This document shows, piece by piece, positions 45,643-54,946 of a DNA stretch of 64,000 bases (position 1 is the first letter of the stretch; each line of letters begins with the position of its first letter). A model generated the notes under the pieces. That model was not told where the DNA came from and made no database searches. It was given only the letters and a program-made list of their open reading frames with translations. The DNA lies in NCBI RefSeq assembly GCF_000775615.1, contig NZ_AVPG01000005.1:62001-126000 (forward strand). The letters run 5' to 3'. The stretch is from Pontibacillus litoralis JSM 072002. Lineage in GTDB: Bacteria > Bacillota > Bacilli > Bacillales > BH030062. A program made the translations under genes and the position numbers.

Positions 45643-46611
45643 TTACACCCACCACATGTCGGCTGGTTGCTCTTCTATGTTCACCGCTTTTAAATTTTTC
45701 ACTGCTTGGTTAAAGCCTTCTTTAATCGACATAATAGGATCTTCGTGTTCAATGCTAATAGCGTGATCGTAACCAAACGTACGTAAAGCACTTACCATAT
45801 TAGACCATTCTTGGATACTGTGACCGTAACCAACCGAACGGAAAGTCCATGCCCTCGTTTGTACGTTACCATATGGCTGCATATCCGTTAGACCATACAT
45901 ATTGACGTTTTCTTGATCAATATACGTGTCTTTTGCATGGAAATGATGAATTGCATTGGCTTTTCCTAATATTTTGATTGCGGCAACTGGGTCAATACCT
46001 TGCCACCATAAATGACTGGGATCTAAGTTAGCACCAATAGCTTCGCATGTTGCTTCACGAAGCTTTAACATCGTGTGCGGTGTATGCACAAGAAATCCCG
46101 CATGTAGTTCTAAACCTATTTTCACACCATGTTCTTGTGCGAATCTCCCTTGCTCTTTCCAATACGGAATAAGCTTTTCTTCCCATTGCCATTGAAGCGC
46201 GCTCGTATATTCATTAGGCCAAGGAGTTACAGGCCAATTAGGTGTTGTATCCCCTTCCGCTCCACCTGGTGTACCTGAGAATGTATTGACAACTGGCACA
46301 CCCATTAAGTGGGCAAGCTTCACCGTTTTCACAAAAATATCATGGGATGCTCGACCAAATTGTGGATCAGGTGAAATTGGATTACCATGGCAACTGAAGG
46401 CACTAATTGTTAAGCCACGTGATGTAACTTTTTCTATATATTCTTTTCGTTTTTCTTCACTCTCTAGCAATTCATCTACTTTACAATGGGCATTGCCAGG
46501 ATAACCTCCTGTACCAATCTCTACTGCTTTAAGACCCGCGCTTTGCACATAATCAAGCATTTCCTCAAAAGACATATCAGAAAAAAGTACCGTGAACACG
46601 CCTAATTTCAT
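45643..46611 (-). CDS. sugar phosphate isomerase/epimerase-family TIM-barrel enzyme
   Basis: 322 residues, AP-endonuclease-2-like barrel. Likely metal ligands: Glu in KIGLELHAGFL, Asp and His in GANLDPSHLWW, His in HFHAKDTY, Glu in AISIEHEDP. Family members isomerise or epimerise sugars, and some cleave or process 3-keto-glycosides. With two Gfo/Idh dehydrogenases and ThuA in the same operon, a keto-sugar role is plausible. Confidence 0.85.
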   Translation of the reverse strand: MKLGVFTVLFSDMSFEEMLDYVQSAGLKAVEIGTGGYPGNAHCKVDELLESEEKRKEYIEKVTSRGLTISAFSCHGNPISPDPQFGRASHDIFVKTVKLAHLMGVPVVNTFSGTPGGAEGDTTPNWPVTPWPNEYTSALQWQWEEKLIPYWKEQGRFAQEHGVKIGLELHAGFLVHTPHTMLKLREATCEAIGANLDPSHLWWQGIDPVAAIKILGKANAIHHFHAKDTYIDQENVNMYGLTDMQPYGNVQTRAWTFRSVGYGHSIQEWSNMVSALRTFGYDHAISIEHEDPIMSIKEGFNQAVKNLKAVNIEEQPADMWWV

Positions 46612-46629
46612 TCCATACTCCCCCGTTCT

Positions 46630-47670
46630 TTATGTGAATTTAATACTTGTTCCCGCTCCACTACTTGCGTAAATCGCTTCAATGAGCTTCGTAACCTTTA
46701 ACGCTTGTTCTGGTTTTACTACAAGTTCCTCATTCCCTAAACAGCTTTGGACAAAATTACGAGCTTGAGCATACCCTTCAGAAGGTGCATCTTCTTTTAA
46801 TACAGGCTGGCTGTTCCATACAACGCCATAATCTGACTGGTATAATTCCAGCGGAAACACATTTAAGCCTCCATCAGCTCCAGAAATACTTAATGTTGTA
46901 TGGTCTTCTTTAATATTCGCTGCCCATGAGCATTCAAATTGCATCGTTAAATCGTTCTCAAAAGTAACATAACTCGTTACATGGTCGTCTACTTCAAAGG
47001 TTTCATGATCAAACGTACCCCAGTCGTTCACTTGCCCTGGTTGTTTACTCAAACGGTTATACGTCTTGGCATTGACTTCAACTGGTTTCGGATCATCCAT
47101 CAGCCACAAAGATAAATCTAATAGATGGCAACCAAAATCAATTAAACTACCTCCACCTTGTAATGCTTTATTCGTGAATACACCCCAACCAGGCACTTTC
47201 CTTCTCCGCATGGCTTGCACTCGTGCGACAAGTGGATCGCCAATCGCATGATGTTGAATGGCCTTTTTGGCAATTTGTGCTTCTTGCATGTAGCGGTAAT
47301 GATAAGCGATAGCTAGTAAGCGATCATTCTCTTCTGCAGCTTGAATCATCGCTTCACATTGTTCCGTTGTAATAGCCATTGGTTTCTCACATAATACGTG
47401 CACACCTGCATTCAACGCAGCAATTGTAATCTCCGCATGAAATTTATTAGGTGTACAAATTGTAACCGCATCCACCAATGGAAATAATGATGCATACTCA
47501 TCTAACACATACGGAATGTGAAAATTCTCTGCAACTTGTTGGGCTCGTTCTTTGTTCACATCTTGTACAGCTATCAGTTCTACTTCATCACTTAGTTGTT
47601 GAAAAGCCGGAATATGGCGCGTTTGAGCAATACCACCCACGCCAATAATCCCCATTCGTAATTTATTCAT
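46630..47670 (-). CDS. Gfo/Idh/MocA-family oxidoreductase (copy 2)
   Basis: 346 residues. NAD-binding GIIGVGGIAQTRHIPA at the N-terminus, EKPMAITTEQCE with the catalytic Lys, and SLIDFGCHLLDLSLWLM in the C-terminal domain. Oxidises or reduces a sugar or inositol-like alcohol. ATG 47670 is supported by GAGG 6 bases upstream. Paralogue of the preceding gene; the start codons lie just after its stop. Confidence 0.9.
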   Translation of the reverse strand: MNKLRMGIIGVGGIAQTRHIPAFQQLSDEVELIAVQDVNKERAQQVAENFHIPYVLDEYASLFPLVDAVTICTPNKFHAEITIAALNAGVHVLCEKPMAITTEQCEAMIQAAEENDRLLAIAYHYRYMQEAQIAKKAIQHHAIGDPLVARVQAMRRRKVPGWGVFTNKALQGGGSLIDFGCHLLDLSLWLMDDPKPVEVNAKTYNRLSKQPGQVNDWGTFDHETFEVDDHVTSYVTFENDLTMQFECSWAANIKEDHTTLSISGADGGLNVFPLELYQSDYGVVWNSQPVLKEDAPSEGYAQARNFVQSCLGNEELVVKPEQALKVTKLIEAIYASSGAGTSIKFT

Positions 47671-47678
47671 CTTCTTCC

Positions 47679-48710
47679 TCACTTCACTATTGTCGTAATT
47701 TGTTTCGTTTCATTGGATTGTAAGGCTGCTAGTATGACTTCTAGTGAACGCATTCCTTCTTCACCATTAATGAGTGGTTCTTTATTTTCTATAATACAAT
47801 CGATAAAATGATCCACCACACAGGAACTCGTTTGGCCACCCGCATCATTTGTTTGAATTTTCCCTAATTGATATTTCACAACTTCTCCATCACGATAGGA
47901 AGCAATAAGAGCATGTTCTGGATCATCTTCCATACGTAGCGTTCCCTTTTCCCCATAAATAATCGTCGAGTTATCTTCATTCGGCACGTAAGCCCAGCTT
48001 GCTGCGAGCGTTCCAATAATGCCACTTTCTGTACGTAGAATACACACAGCATTATCATCCACTGTACTATTTTCTTTCACATTATTCTCAATAAAGCCAG
48101 CAACGTCAACAATTTCCTCATTTAAAATGTAACGTAATAAATCTGCTTTATGAACGCCTAAATCGCCCATTGCTCCGATAAACGCCTCATCCTTTCTGAA
48201 GAACCAGCTATCAGAACCGTCAGCACTCCACCCTTCAGGACCACCGTGACCGAAAGTAGTACGGAAGCTAGTCACTTTACCAATCGCTCCAGAAGCAATT
48301 AAGTCGCGCGCTTTTTCATGCGAAGACGCAAAGCGTTGATTATGCGCAATCATCAGTTTCTTATTAAAATCCTTTGCAGTTACAATCATTTTCTCCGCTT
48401 CTTCTCTCGACGTTGCCATTGGTTTCTCACATAGAACGTGGCAATCCTTCGTTAAGGCAGCAATCGTTACAGGAGCGTGTAGAGCATTCGGTAAGCACAC
48501 ACTTACTGCATCGATATCTTCCATTGCTAGTAATTGTTGATAGCTCGTATATGCCTTGGCATTGTATTGAATTGCCGTGGCTTTCGCGCGTGATTCGACT
48601 TTGTCACATACCGCTACAATTTCAGCTTGTTCATTGTTATGATACTCAATTAGGTGTCTATTTTGCGCTATACTTCCACACCCAATTACCGCTACTTTCA
48701 ATTTATTCAC
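47679..48710 (-). CDS. Gfo/Idh/MocA-family oxidoreductase (copy 1)
   Basis: 343 residues. AVIGCGSIAQNRHLIEY, CEKPMATSREEAE (catalytic Lys), AMGDLGVHKADLLRY. Start GTG 48710 (MNKLKVAVIG) has GAGGAG 8 bases upstream and aligns with the start of its tandem paralogue. The two copies may form a heteromer or act on different carbons. Confidence 0.9.
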   Translation of the reverse strand: MNKLKVAVIGCGSIAQNRHLIEYHNNEQAEIVAVCDKVESRAKATAIQYNAKAYTSYQQLLAMEDIDAVSVCLPNALHAPVTIAALTKDCHVLCEKPMATSREEAEKMIVTAKDFNKKLMIAHNQRFASSHEKARDLIASGAIGKVTSFRTTFGHGGPEGWSADGSDSWFFRKDEAFIGAMGDLGVHKADLLRYILNEEIVDVAGFIENNVKENSTVDDNAVCILRTESGIIGTLAASWAYVPNEDNSTIIYGEKGTLRMEDDPEHALIASYRDGEVVKYQLGKIQTNDAGGQTSSCVVDHFIDCIIENKEPLINGEEGMRSLEVILAALQSNETKQITTIVK

Positions 48711-48730
48711 TTTCCTCACTCCTCTGCCAC

Positions 48731-49450
48731 TTACTTTTCTTTAATTTCTTCTAACGGTTGTGCATTTCCATATACAAACTTAGGTGTACCTTTATTCGCT
48801 GCCCATTGAACACCGTTCTGGATTACCTTCTGTACTTGTTCATGATAATATGTTGGGTACGTTTCATGACCAGGTCGGAAGTAGAATATGTTCCCGCGAC
48901 CACGTTTGAACGTTGCCCCACTTCTAAATACTTCGCCACCTTCGAACCAACTTACGAAAATAAGTTCATCTGGAGTTGGAATGTCAAAGTGTTCCCCGTA
49001 CATTTCCTCTTTCTCTATTTCAATATACTCACCAATACCCTCTGTAATCGGGTGAGATGGATCGACTACCCATATACGCTCCTTTTCATCTGCTTCACGC
49101 CACTTCAAATCACACGTTGTACCCATCAGTTTCTTAAATACTTTGGAGAAATGACCAGAATGTAGTACAACAAGCCCCATACCTTCTAATACACGTTGTT
49201 TTACTTTCTCAGCAATCTCCTCTTGCACTTCATCATGCGCTTTATGTCCCCACCATACAAGTACATCTGCTTGATTTAGTACATCATCTGTTAAACCGTG
49301 CTGTTCTTCATCTAATGTAGCTGTTGTAACGTTGTGACCTGCTTTTTGTAGAAAAGCTGCGATAGCACCATGAATCCCTTCTGGGTAAATATCTGCTACA
49401 ACTTGATTTTCTTTTTCATGTCTGAATTCATTCCATACTACTACGTTCAT
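48731..49450 (-). CDS. ThuA-domain protein (trehalose-utilisation-like)
   Basis: 239 residues, a glutamine-amidotransferase-like fold: [50 protein letters not shown]. ThuA works with the Gfo/Idh protein ThuB in rhizobial trehalose oxidation. The second ATG is better spaced from AGGAGAG. Confidence 0.88.
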   Translation of the reverse strand: MNVVVWNEFRHEKENQVVADIYPEGIHGAIAAFLQKAGHNVTTATLDEEQHGLTDDVLNQADVLVWWGHKAHDEVQEEIAEKVKQRVLEGMGLVVLHSGHFSKVFKKLMGTTCDLKWREADEKERIWVVDPSHPITEGIGEYIEIEKEEMYGEHFDIPTPDELIFVSWFEGGEVFRSGATFKRGRGNIFYFRPGHETYPTYYHEQVQKVIQNGVQWAANKGTPKFVYGNAQPLEEIKEK

Positions 49451-49468
49451 TGTCATCTCTCCTATGGT

Positions 49469-50491
49469 TTAGTTAATAGACTTGCAGGAATCTCGTTTAA
49501 TAATTTGCGTTGGTATAATAGTACTTCGCTTCACCATATCTGGCTTCGTAAGTAACTCAATAATATTATTCGCTGATGCAAATCCTAACTGGTAAGACTG
49601 CGTATCCACAGTTGTAATAGTAGGACTTGATAATTTTGAAATGATAGTATTGTTAAATCCCACGACACTGACATCTCTAGGTACTTGTTGTCCATGAGCT
49701 TGTAACGATTGCATAACAGACAATGCGTTGTAATCATCCGTAACAACGAAAGCAGTCGGCGGTTGTGATAAGGCTAACAATTCAGTCACTACTTTATCTG
49801 CATTACTTCGATTAAGCTGAATCGGTTGAATGTAACGATGATCTACATGCAGTCCATTAGCTCGATGGGCCTGCTTATAGCCTTCTAATCTTGCAGTAGC
49901 TACTTCAAAATGAAAATCTCCTCCAACAAATCCAATCCTCTTATGCCCTAGCTGAATTAAATATTCTGTAACTTCCTTACTTGCTGCTACGTTATCGTTA
50001 TCGACATACATAACGTTATTCGAATGAAACAGCGGTTTTCCAATCATTACAAAAGGAAACCCTTGCTCAACTAAATACGGAGCAACTTTATCATCATCTT
50101 TCGAATACAATACAATAATGCCATCTACTCGTTTTCCTTGTACCATGTTCACGACATCTTGGAAAATCGCTTCTTCAGAATCCCCAGTCGTAATTTGTAA
50201 ATGATAATGGTGTTGGTGGCAAGCGTTACTTATTCCACGCAATAGTTCAAAGAAAAACGGATTATCTAACGAATGACTCGATGACCCCTTCATGACAATG
50301 CCAATCGTTTCTGTCGATTGCCTGACTAGCACTCTTCCATTCACGTTAATATGATAACCTAGTTCTTCCATCACTTTTCTTACTTTTCGCTTCGTCTTAT
50401 CACTAATCCGATCACTATCCGAAATGACTCGTGATACAGTAGAAGGGGATACATTTGCTTGCTTTGCTACATCTTTAATTGTTACAGACAA
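49469..50491 (-). CDS. LacI-family repressor of the sugar operon
   Basis: 340 residues. HTH and hinge: TIKDVAKQANVSPSTVSRVI at 4-23; sugar-binding domain with IGFVGGDFHFEVATARLEGY and VVGFNNTIISKL. Start TTG, AGAGG 9 bases upstream. Encoded inside the operon after the permeases, so it autoregulates. Likely operators at 53840-53853 and 53929-53942. Confidence 0.9.
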   Translation of the reverse strand: MSVTIKDVAKQANVSPSTVSRVISDSDRISDKTKRKVRKVMEELGYHINVNGRVLVRQSTETIGIVMKGSSSHSLDNPFFFELLRGISNACHQHHYHLQITTGDSEEAIFQDVVNMVQGKRVDGIIVLYSKDDDKVAPYLVEQGFPFVMIGKPLFHSNNVMYVDNDNVAASKEVTEYLIQLGHKRIGFVGGDFHFEVATARLEGYKQAHRANGLHVDHRYIQPIQLNRSNADKVVTELLALSQPPTAFVVTDDYNALSVMQSLQAHGQQVPRDVSVVGFNNTIISKLSSPTITTVDTQSYQLGFASANNIIELLTKPDMVKRSTIIPTQIIKRDSCKSIN

Positions 50492-50517
50492 TACGATCTA
50501 CCTCTTTCTACACTTAC

Positions 50518-51336
50518 CTATTTCACCGCTCCCTCTGATACCCCTTTAATAATTTGTTTCTGGGCAAAGAAGTAGCCAATAATTACTGGAATAATTGCTA
50601 TAGTTAAGCCAGCTAACGCTAAATGCCATTGTTTCGTATATTGACCGAAGAAGTAGAACATTTTCAATGGAATAGTTGCATTTTCTTCACTTAATACTAA
50701 GGATGGTAATAAGTAATCATTCCATATCCATATAACATTCAATATGCCAACGGTTACAGAAATCGGTTTCAATAATGGGAAAATGACATGCCAAAACACT
50801 TGAAAACGATTAGCACCATCCATAATAGCTGCTTCATCTAGCGACTTAGAAATACCTGTCATCGCTCCATGATATAAGAATATGGACAAGCTACAGCCAA
50901 ATCCTAAATACATAAAAATCAAACCACCTGCATGCAGCATTTCTGCTTGTCCGAATAACGATATAAGTGGTATCATGACGGATTGGAAAGGAATTAACAT
51001 TGCCGCTACGAAAATCAAGAATAGTACACCACTTAATTTACTTTTATTACGTGCTAAAGCATAACCAGCCATAGCAGAAAAGAATAAAATAATTACTACA
51101 CTTAACACTGTAATCATGACACTATTAAATAGGGATTTAAAAAACTCCAAATCTTGAAACGCTTGTATAAAGTTACTCCATTGTAGTGATTCAGGTAACC
51201 CTAACACACCAGAGAAAATTTCACGTTTCGTTTTAAAAGCGTTTACAATCATAAGATAGAACGGAGCGATCCATAATAAGCCTAGCAGAATCCCTAGTCC
51301 TTCTATGAAATATAATCCTCTGCTTTCTTTTTTCAT
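50518..51336 (-). CDS. sugar ABC transporter permease, MalG type
   Basis: 272 residues, six helices, with the EAA loop EAAIMDGANRFQVFWHVIFP. Shares one base with the stop codon of the upstream permease gene. Confidence 0.9.
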   Translation of the reverse strand: MKKESRGLYFIEGLGILLGLLWIAPFYLMIVNAFKTKREIFSGVLGLPESLQWSNFIQAFQDLEFFKSLFNSVMITVLSVVIILFFSAMAGYALARNKSKLSGVLFLIFVAAMLIPFQSVMIPLISLFGQAEMLHAGGLIFMYLGFGCSLSIFLYHGAMTGISKSLDEAAIMDGANRFQVFWHVIFPLLKPISVTVGILNVIWIWNDYLLPSLVLSEENATIPLKMFYFFGQYTKQWHLALAGLTIAIIPVIIGYFFAQKQIIKGVSEGAVK

Positions 51337-52196
51337 TATAGATCAACCTCCCTTTTCTTGTTGTAATACACTTGCGTAAGTGCAATGACTGCGACAATCA
51401 TGAAGAATATTACTGCTTTCGCCTGTGCATAAGCCATTTCATTTTCAGCAAAAGCCGTACGAACGATTTCCATTGCAACCATTTGCGTGTCATTCCCAGG
51501 GCCACCATTGGTTAATGATAAGTTCTGGTCATAAATTTTGAAAGCTGTTGAAAGCGTTAAGAACATACTAACCGTAAACGCAGGCGCAACAAGTGGAAAT
51601 GTAATATGCTTAAATCGTTGAAAGCTATTTGCTCCATCAATCTTAGAAGCTTCAATCAAGTCTTTCGGAATACTTTCAAGGTAAGCAATGTAAATGATCA
51701 TAATATAGCCACCCATTTGCCAAGAGGTTAAAATGACAAGCCCCCAGAATCCTGTTTCGGAATTCGATAGCCACCCTTGGAATGCCGCAATTCCTGTTAG
51801 TTCTCCAATATCATTAAATACACTTACAAAAATAAACTGCCAAATAAAACCTAAAATAAGTCCACCAATTAAGTTCGGCATAAAAAATACTGTTCTTAAT
51901 ACATTGTTCGCTTTGATATTGCGTGTCACAATTAACGCAAGTCCTAACCCAATAACGTTTAACGAAACAATGGATACGAAAGCGAATTTAGTCGTAAACC
52001 AAATGGAAGAAAGAAACTCCTCTTCTTTAAATAATCTTACGTAGTTTTCTAAACCCATAAACGTCGTTGCTTTCAATCCATCCCAATCTGTAAAGGAAAA
52101 TATAAATCCATATATAAAGGGTACGACAACGACAAGCCCTAGACCTAGCATCACTGGCGTAAGAAAGAGCCAGAATGCAATACTTCGATTATGCAT
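51336..52196 (-). CDS. sugar ABC transporter permease, MalF type
   Basis: 286 residues, six helices, with the EAA loop EASKIDGANSFQRFKHITFP. ATG 52196 (MHNRSIAFW) is 9 bases after GGGGG. Separated from the binding-protein gene by a terminator-like hairpin and a 170-base repeat. No ATPase gene is in the operon; a shared MsmX-type ATPase elsewhere would be needed. Confidence 0.9.
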   Translation of the reverse strand: MHNRSIAFWLFLTPVMLGLGLVVVVPFIYGFIFSFTDWDGLKATTFMGLENYVRLFKEEEFLSSIWFTTKFAFVSIVSLNVIGLGLALIVTRNIKANNVLRTVFFMPNLIGGLILGFIWQFIFVSVFNDIGELTGIAAFQGWLSNSETGFWGLVILTSWQMGGYIMIIYIAYLESIPKDLIEASKIDGANSFQRFKHITFPLVAPAFTVSMFLTLSTAFKIYDQNLSLTNGGPGNDTQMVAMEIVRTAFAENEMAYAQAKAVIFFMIVAVIALTQVYYNKKREVDL

Positions 52197-52228
52197 GTGA
52201 ACCATCCCCCTTCCATGTCAGTAGCTTA

Positions 52229-52268
52229 TAAAAAGAGGCTAACAAGTTTCCGCCGCTGTTAGCCTCTT
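52229..52268 (-). terminator. hairpin after the sugar-binding-protein gene
   Basis: 12-bp stem AAGAGGCTAACA/TGTTAGCCTCTT followed on the minus strand by more T. Suits partial termination after the first gene. Confidence 0.85.
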
Positions 52269-52281
52269 CTTATTTACTGAT

Positions 52282-52452
52282 TACCGAGGCGCTTTCGCTT
52301 TTATTATCCAGCTACTGCCGCCTCTGCGACTTCTGTTACTTCCTTCTCCTCCTTACGATAAGTCAACATCGTTCGCTTTCGCTCTCCGTGTTTCCTTTAT
52401 CTCATGCGGATCAGTCCAGTCCCTTCGTCGCATACCGAGGCGCTTTCGCTTT
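52282..52452. repeat. 170-base intergenic element with 20-base direct repeats at its ends
   Basis: TACCGAGGCGCTTTCGCTTT occurs at 52282-52301 and again at 52433-52452. The interior is purine-rich on the minus strand. I recall similar AGCGAAAGCGCC-containing blocks scattered in other Bacillaceae genomes. It sits inside an operon, between the binding-protein gene and the permeases. Confidence 0.75.
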
Positions 52453-52459
52453 ATTAATT

Positions 52460-53752
52460 TTATTTTCTCGGTTCTTCCCATGATTTTGTCGCTTTTTGCT
52501 CTAGCTCTTCCCAAGTAATATCACCAGCAATGTATTCTTGCATATAAACACCAAGTTTGTTCGTTGTCCATGATGTAGGAGCACCCATGAATACCCAGCC
52601 TAATGTATTTCCTTCTTCTGCGTACTTATATATTTCTTGTGATAGAGGATCTGCAATTTTAGAAGAATCAAATCCTTCATAAGCAGGGATAAACTTAAAC
52701 TCTTCCATAACAAATTCTTTTCCTTGGTCAGATGTATATAACCAATCTAAGAAATCTTTACTTGCTTGAATTTCTTCTTCACTAGAATCCCCATTTAATG
52801 ACCAATACATTGGTACGCCAACTGGAATGCTACCTTCATAACCTTTTACCGGGATTGGTAATAACCCAATGTTGTTCTCGGCCAAATCTGTATCCATTTC
52901 ATAAATTGTATTATATACCCAATTCCCTTGTTGAATCATCGCCACTTGTCCTAAAGAGAACAACTCTTCTACTTGCTGAGAGTAATCAAGGCTTAATGTT
53001 GGTTGAACAGAATACTCATTTTGTAAATCTAAGAAACGTTTCATTTGGTCTCCCATTTCAAAGGCAACCGTTTCCGATTCATACGCTTTCATTACATCAT
53101 GATCAAATTCATCTGCTAGATAAGCATTTGCTAAGTGAATCCCCATTACCCAAGTTTCTTTACCAGGTAAGGCAAATGGTGCTTCAATTCCAAGCTCTTT
53201 TTTCTTGTTGTCTAACGTTTTAGTCGCTTCTTCTAGATCATCCATCGTTTTAATTTCTGTTGGTTCAATACCGGCTTCTTTAAATACTTCCTTATTGTAA
53301 ATAATGCCGTACCCTTCTTGATTATAAGGTAAGCCGTATACGTCACCATCTACTGTTACACTAGAAAGCGTACCATCTAATGCAGCTTCAGCAGATTTCG
53401 TGTCAGATAAATCGACTACATAATCTTTATACTGTTCAACATCAGCTGGACCACCTACGTTAAAGATGTCAGGTGCTTCACCTGATGAGAAAGCCGATTT
53501 CAATGCAGCTCCGTAATCATTTCCTCCACCTACTGTTTTCACATTGATATCCACATTAGGATTTTCTTCTTCATACGTTTCGACTAACTTGTCAAATTGC
53601 TCTTTAAATTCTACTTTAAATTGAAAAACATCTACCGTTACTTTTTCCCCACCAGTTGCACCGTCTGAATCACCTGATGAAAACGAACACCCCGCTAACA
53701 TAAGTACGGATCCGAACATCGCAACTAGAATCCCTTTTGTTTTTCTTAACAT
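52460..53752 (-). CDS. sugar ABC transporter substrate-binding lipoprotein
   Basis: 430 residues, type-2 extracellular solute-binding (MalE/UgpB-like). Lipobox LAGC after MLRKTKGILVAMFGSVLM; then GEAPDIFNVGGPADVEQY and YGLPYNQEGYGIIYNKEVF. ATG 53752 follows AAGGGGAG. First gene of the sugar operon. The sugar bound is unknown. Confidence 0.92.
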   Translation of the reverse strand: MLRKTKGILVAMFGSVLMLAGCSFSSGDSDGATGGEKVTVDVFQFKVEFKEQFDKLVETYEEENPNVDINVKTVGGGNDYGAALKSAFSSGEAPDIFNVGGPADVEQYKDYVVDLSDTKSAEAALDGTLSSVTVDGDVYGLPYNQEGYGIIYNKEVFKEAGIEPTEIKTMDDLEEATKTLDNKKKELGIEAPFALPGKETWVMGIHLANAYLADEFDHDVMKAYESETVAFEMGDQMKRFLDLQNEYSVQPTLSLDYSQQVEELFSLGQVAMIQQGNWVYNTIYEMDTDLAENNIGLLPIPVKGYEGSIPVGVPMYWSLNGDSSEEEIQASKDFLDWLYTSDQGKEFVMEEFKFIPAYEGFDSSKIADPLSQEIYKYAEEGNTLGWVFMGAPTSWTTNKLGVYMQEYIAGDITWEELEQKATKSWEEPRK

Positions 53753-53786
53753 TACTAACACTCCCCTTGTAATAAAGTTCACTAAA

Positions 53787-53800
53787 TGAATGCGCTTTCA
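53787..53800. promoter_or_regulatory. cre site of the sugar operon
   Basis: Minus strand TGAAAGCGCATTCA, a full match to TGNAARCGNWWWCA, between the promoter and the first gene. Confidence 0.8.
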
Positions 53801-53839
53801 CATATTTTAAAAAAATATAAAGAGACTTCGTATTTTTTG

Positions 53840-53853
53840 TGCAATCGTTTGCA
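53840..53853. promoter_or_regulatory. LacI-family operator overlapping the probable -35
   Basis: TGCAATCGTTTGCA, near-perfect palindrome around a central CG. On the minus strand its TTGCAC forms a -35, with T/A-rich -10 candidates 17-19 bases on. Confidence 0.7.
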
Positions 53854-53928
53854 TTAGTATGTAAATAGGAATATAAAGGCTTCTTTAATGCACATAATTT
53901 ATCTGGCAAAACCTCTTTAAATTAGTTA

Positions 53929-53942
53929 TGAATACGTTTGCA
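53929..53942. promoter_or_regulatory. second LacI/CcpA-type operator
   Basis: Minus strand TGCAAACGTATTCA fits the cre consensus and resembles the operator 76-90 bases downstream. A pair at this spacing would allow looping. The rest of 53753-54041 is A/T-rich. Confidence 0.6.
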
Positions 53943-54041
53943 CCATTTCATTAATTAAATAGTAGCATCTGTTTCTATCAATAGCAATAGTATTTTTTCC
54001 AAAAAAATCGACATCCTATTCCCCTTATGCAAATGATTAGT

Positions 54042-54079
54042 AAAGAAAAAGACTGTCTCTATGCCTTTGTCAGACAGCC
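54042..54079 (-). terminator. terminator of the SDR gene
   Basis: Minus strand GGCTGTCT/AGACAGTC 8-bp stem, then TTTTTCTTT. Confidence 0.85.
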
Positions 54080-54092
54080 CTTTTTCCCACAT

Positions 54093-54887
54093 TTATATAG
54101 ATCTCACATATCCACCATCAACTAAAAGCGACTGCCCGGTAATGTATGTATTCGCAAAAGAAGCTAGAAATACAGCGGTTTTTGCAAATTCTTCTGGAGT
54201 ACCGTAGCGGCCAAGCGGTATTTTGGCTACCATTTCTGTTGTGACATCATCGATGGAGATACTTCTTTTTTCAGCTCGAATACTATCTAACTCCGCAACA
54301 CGTTCCGTTCCTATTCTTCCAGGAGCCAACGTATTCACTAAAATACCATCCTCTGCAAATTCATTCGCAAGCGTCTTTGATAATCCAACAATACCATTTC
54401 GAAACGTATTGGATAATACTAATCCGTCAATCGGTTGTTTAATAGAGGAAGAAGCGATATTGAGGATACGTCCTCCCCCAGCTTGTTGCATGAACGGAAT
54501 GGCTAATCGACTAGCTCGAATATAGCTTAGTAAATTTAATTCAAATGCTCCTTGCCATGCTTCGTCATCCAATTGCATAAAGGAACCAGCTGGAGGACCA
54601 CCAGCATTATTAATTAAAATATCAACGCCACCTAATTGCTCCTTAGCCACTTCAAATAACTTGGTAATACTCTGTTCGTCCGTGAGATCACATACTTGTG
54701 TGAATAACCTACCTTCACTATCACCATCTGATTGAATCTCTTGTACAGCTTGCAGTAAATGTTCTTGTTTACGACTACAAATTAAAACATGTGCCCCTTC
54801 ACGAAGAAACTGTTTGGCTATACTTTTTCCAAGTCCTTTACTAGCTGCTAAAACTAACACTTTCTTTCCTGTTAAATGTAAATCCAA
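54093..54887 (-). CDS. short-chain dehydrogenase/reductase lacking the usual Tyr-x3-Lys
   Basis: 264 residues, Rossmann fold: VLVLAASKGLGKSIAKQF, then ILINNAGGPPAGSF and ILNIASSSIKQP. Where most family members have YxxxK, this one reads LVLSNTFRNGIVGLSK, so the catalytic Tyr/Lys are absent as normally placed. C-terminus ITGQSLLVDGGYVRSI is typical. Start TTG with AAGGAGG upstream. Annotated relatives are called 3-oxoacyl-ACP-reductase-like; true activity unknown. Confidence 0.85.
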   Translation of the reverse strand: MDLHLTGKKVLVLAASKGLGKSIAKQFLREGAHVLICSRKQEHLLQAVQEIQSDGDSEGRLFTQVCDLTDEQSITKLFEVAKEQLGGVDILINNAGGPPAGSFMQLDDEAWQGAFELNLLSYIRASRLAIPFMQQAGGGRILNIASSSIKQPIDGLVLSNTFRNGIVGLSKTLANEFAEDGILVNTLAPGRIGTERVAELDSIRAEKRSISIDDVTTEMVAKIPLGRYGTPEEFAKTAVFLASFANTYITGQSLLVDGGYVRSI

Positions 54888-54946
54888 TACTTCCCCTCCT
54901 TATGTTCACTTACTTATATTGTAATCAATAAGGGGAATGAATCCAA

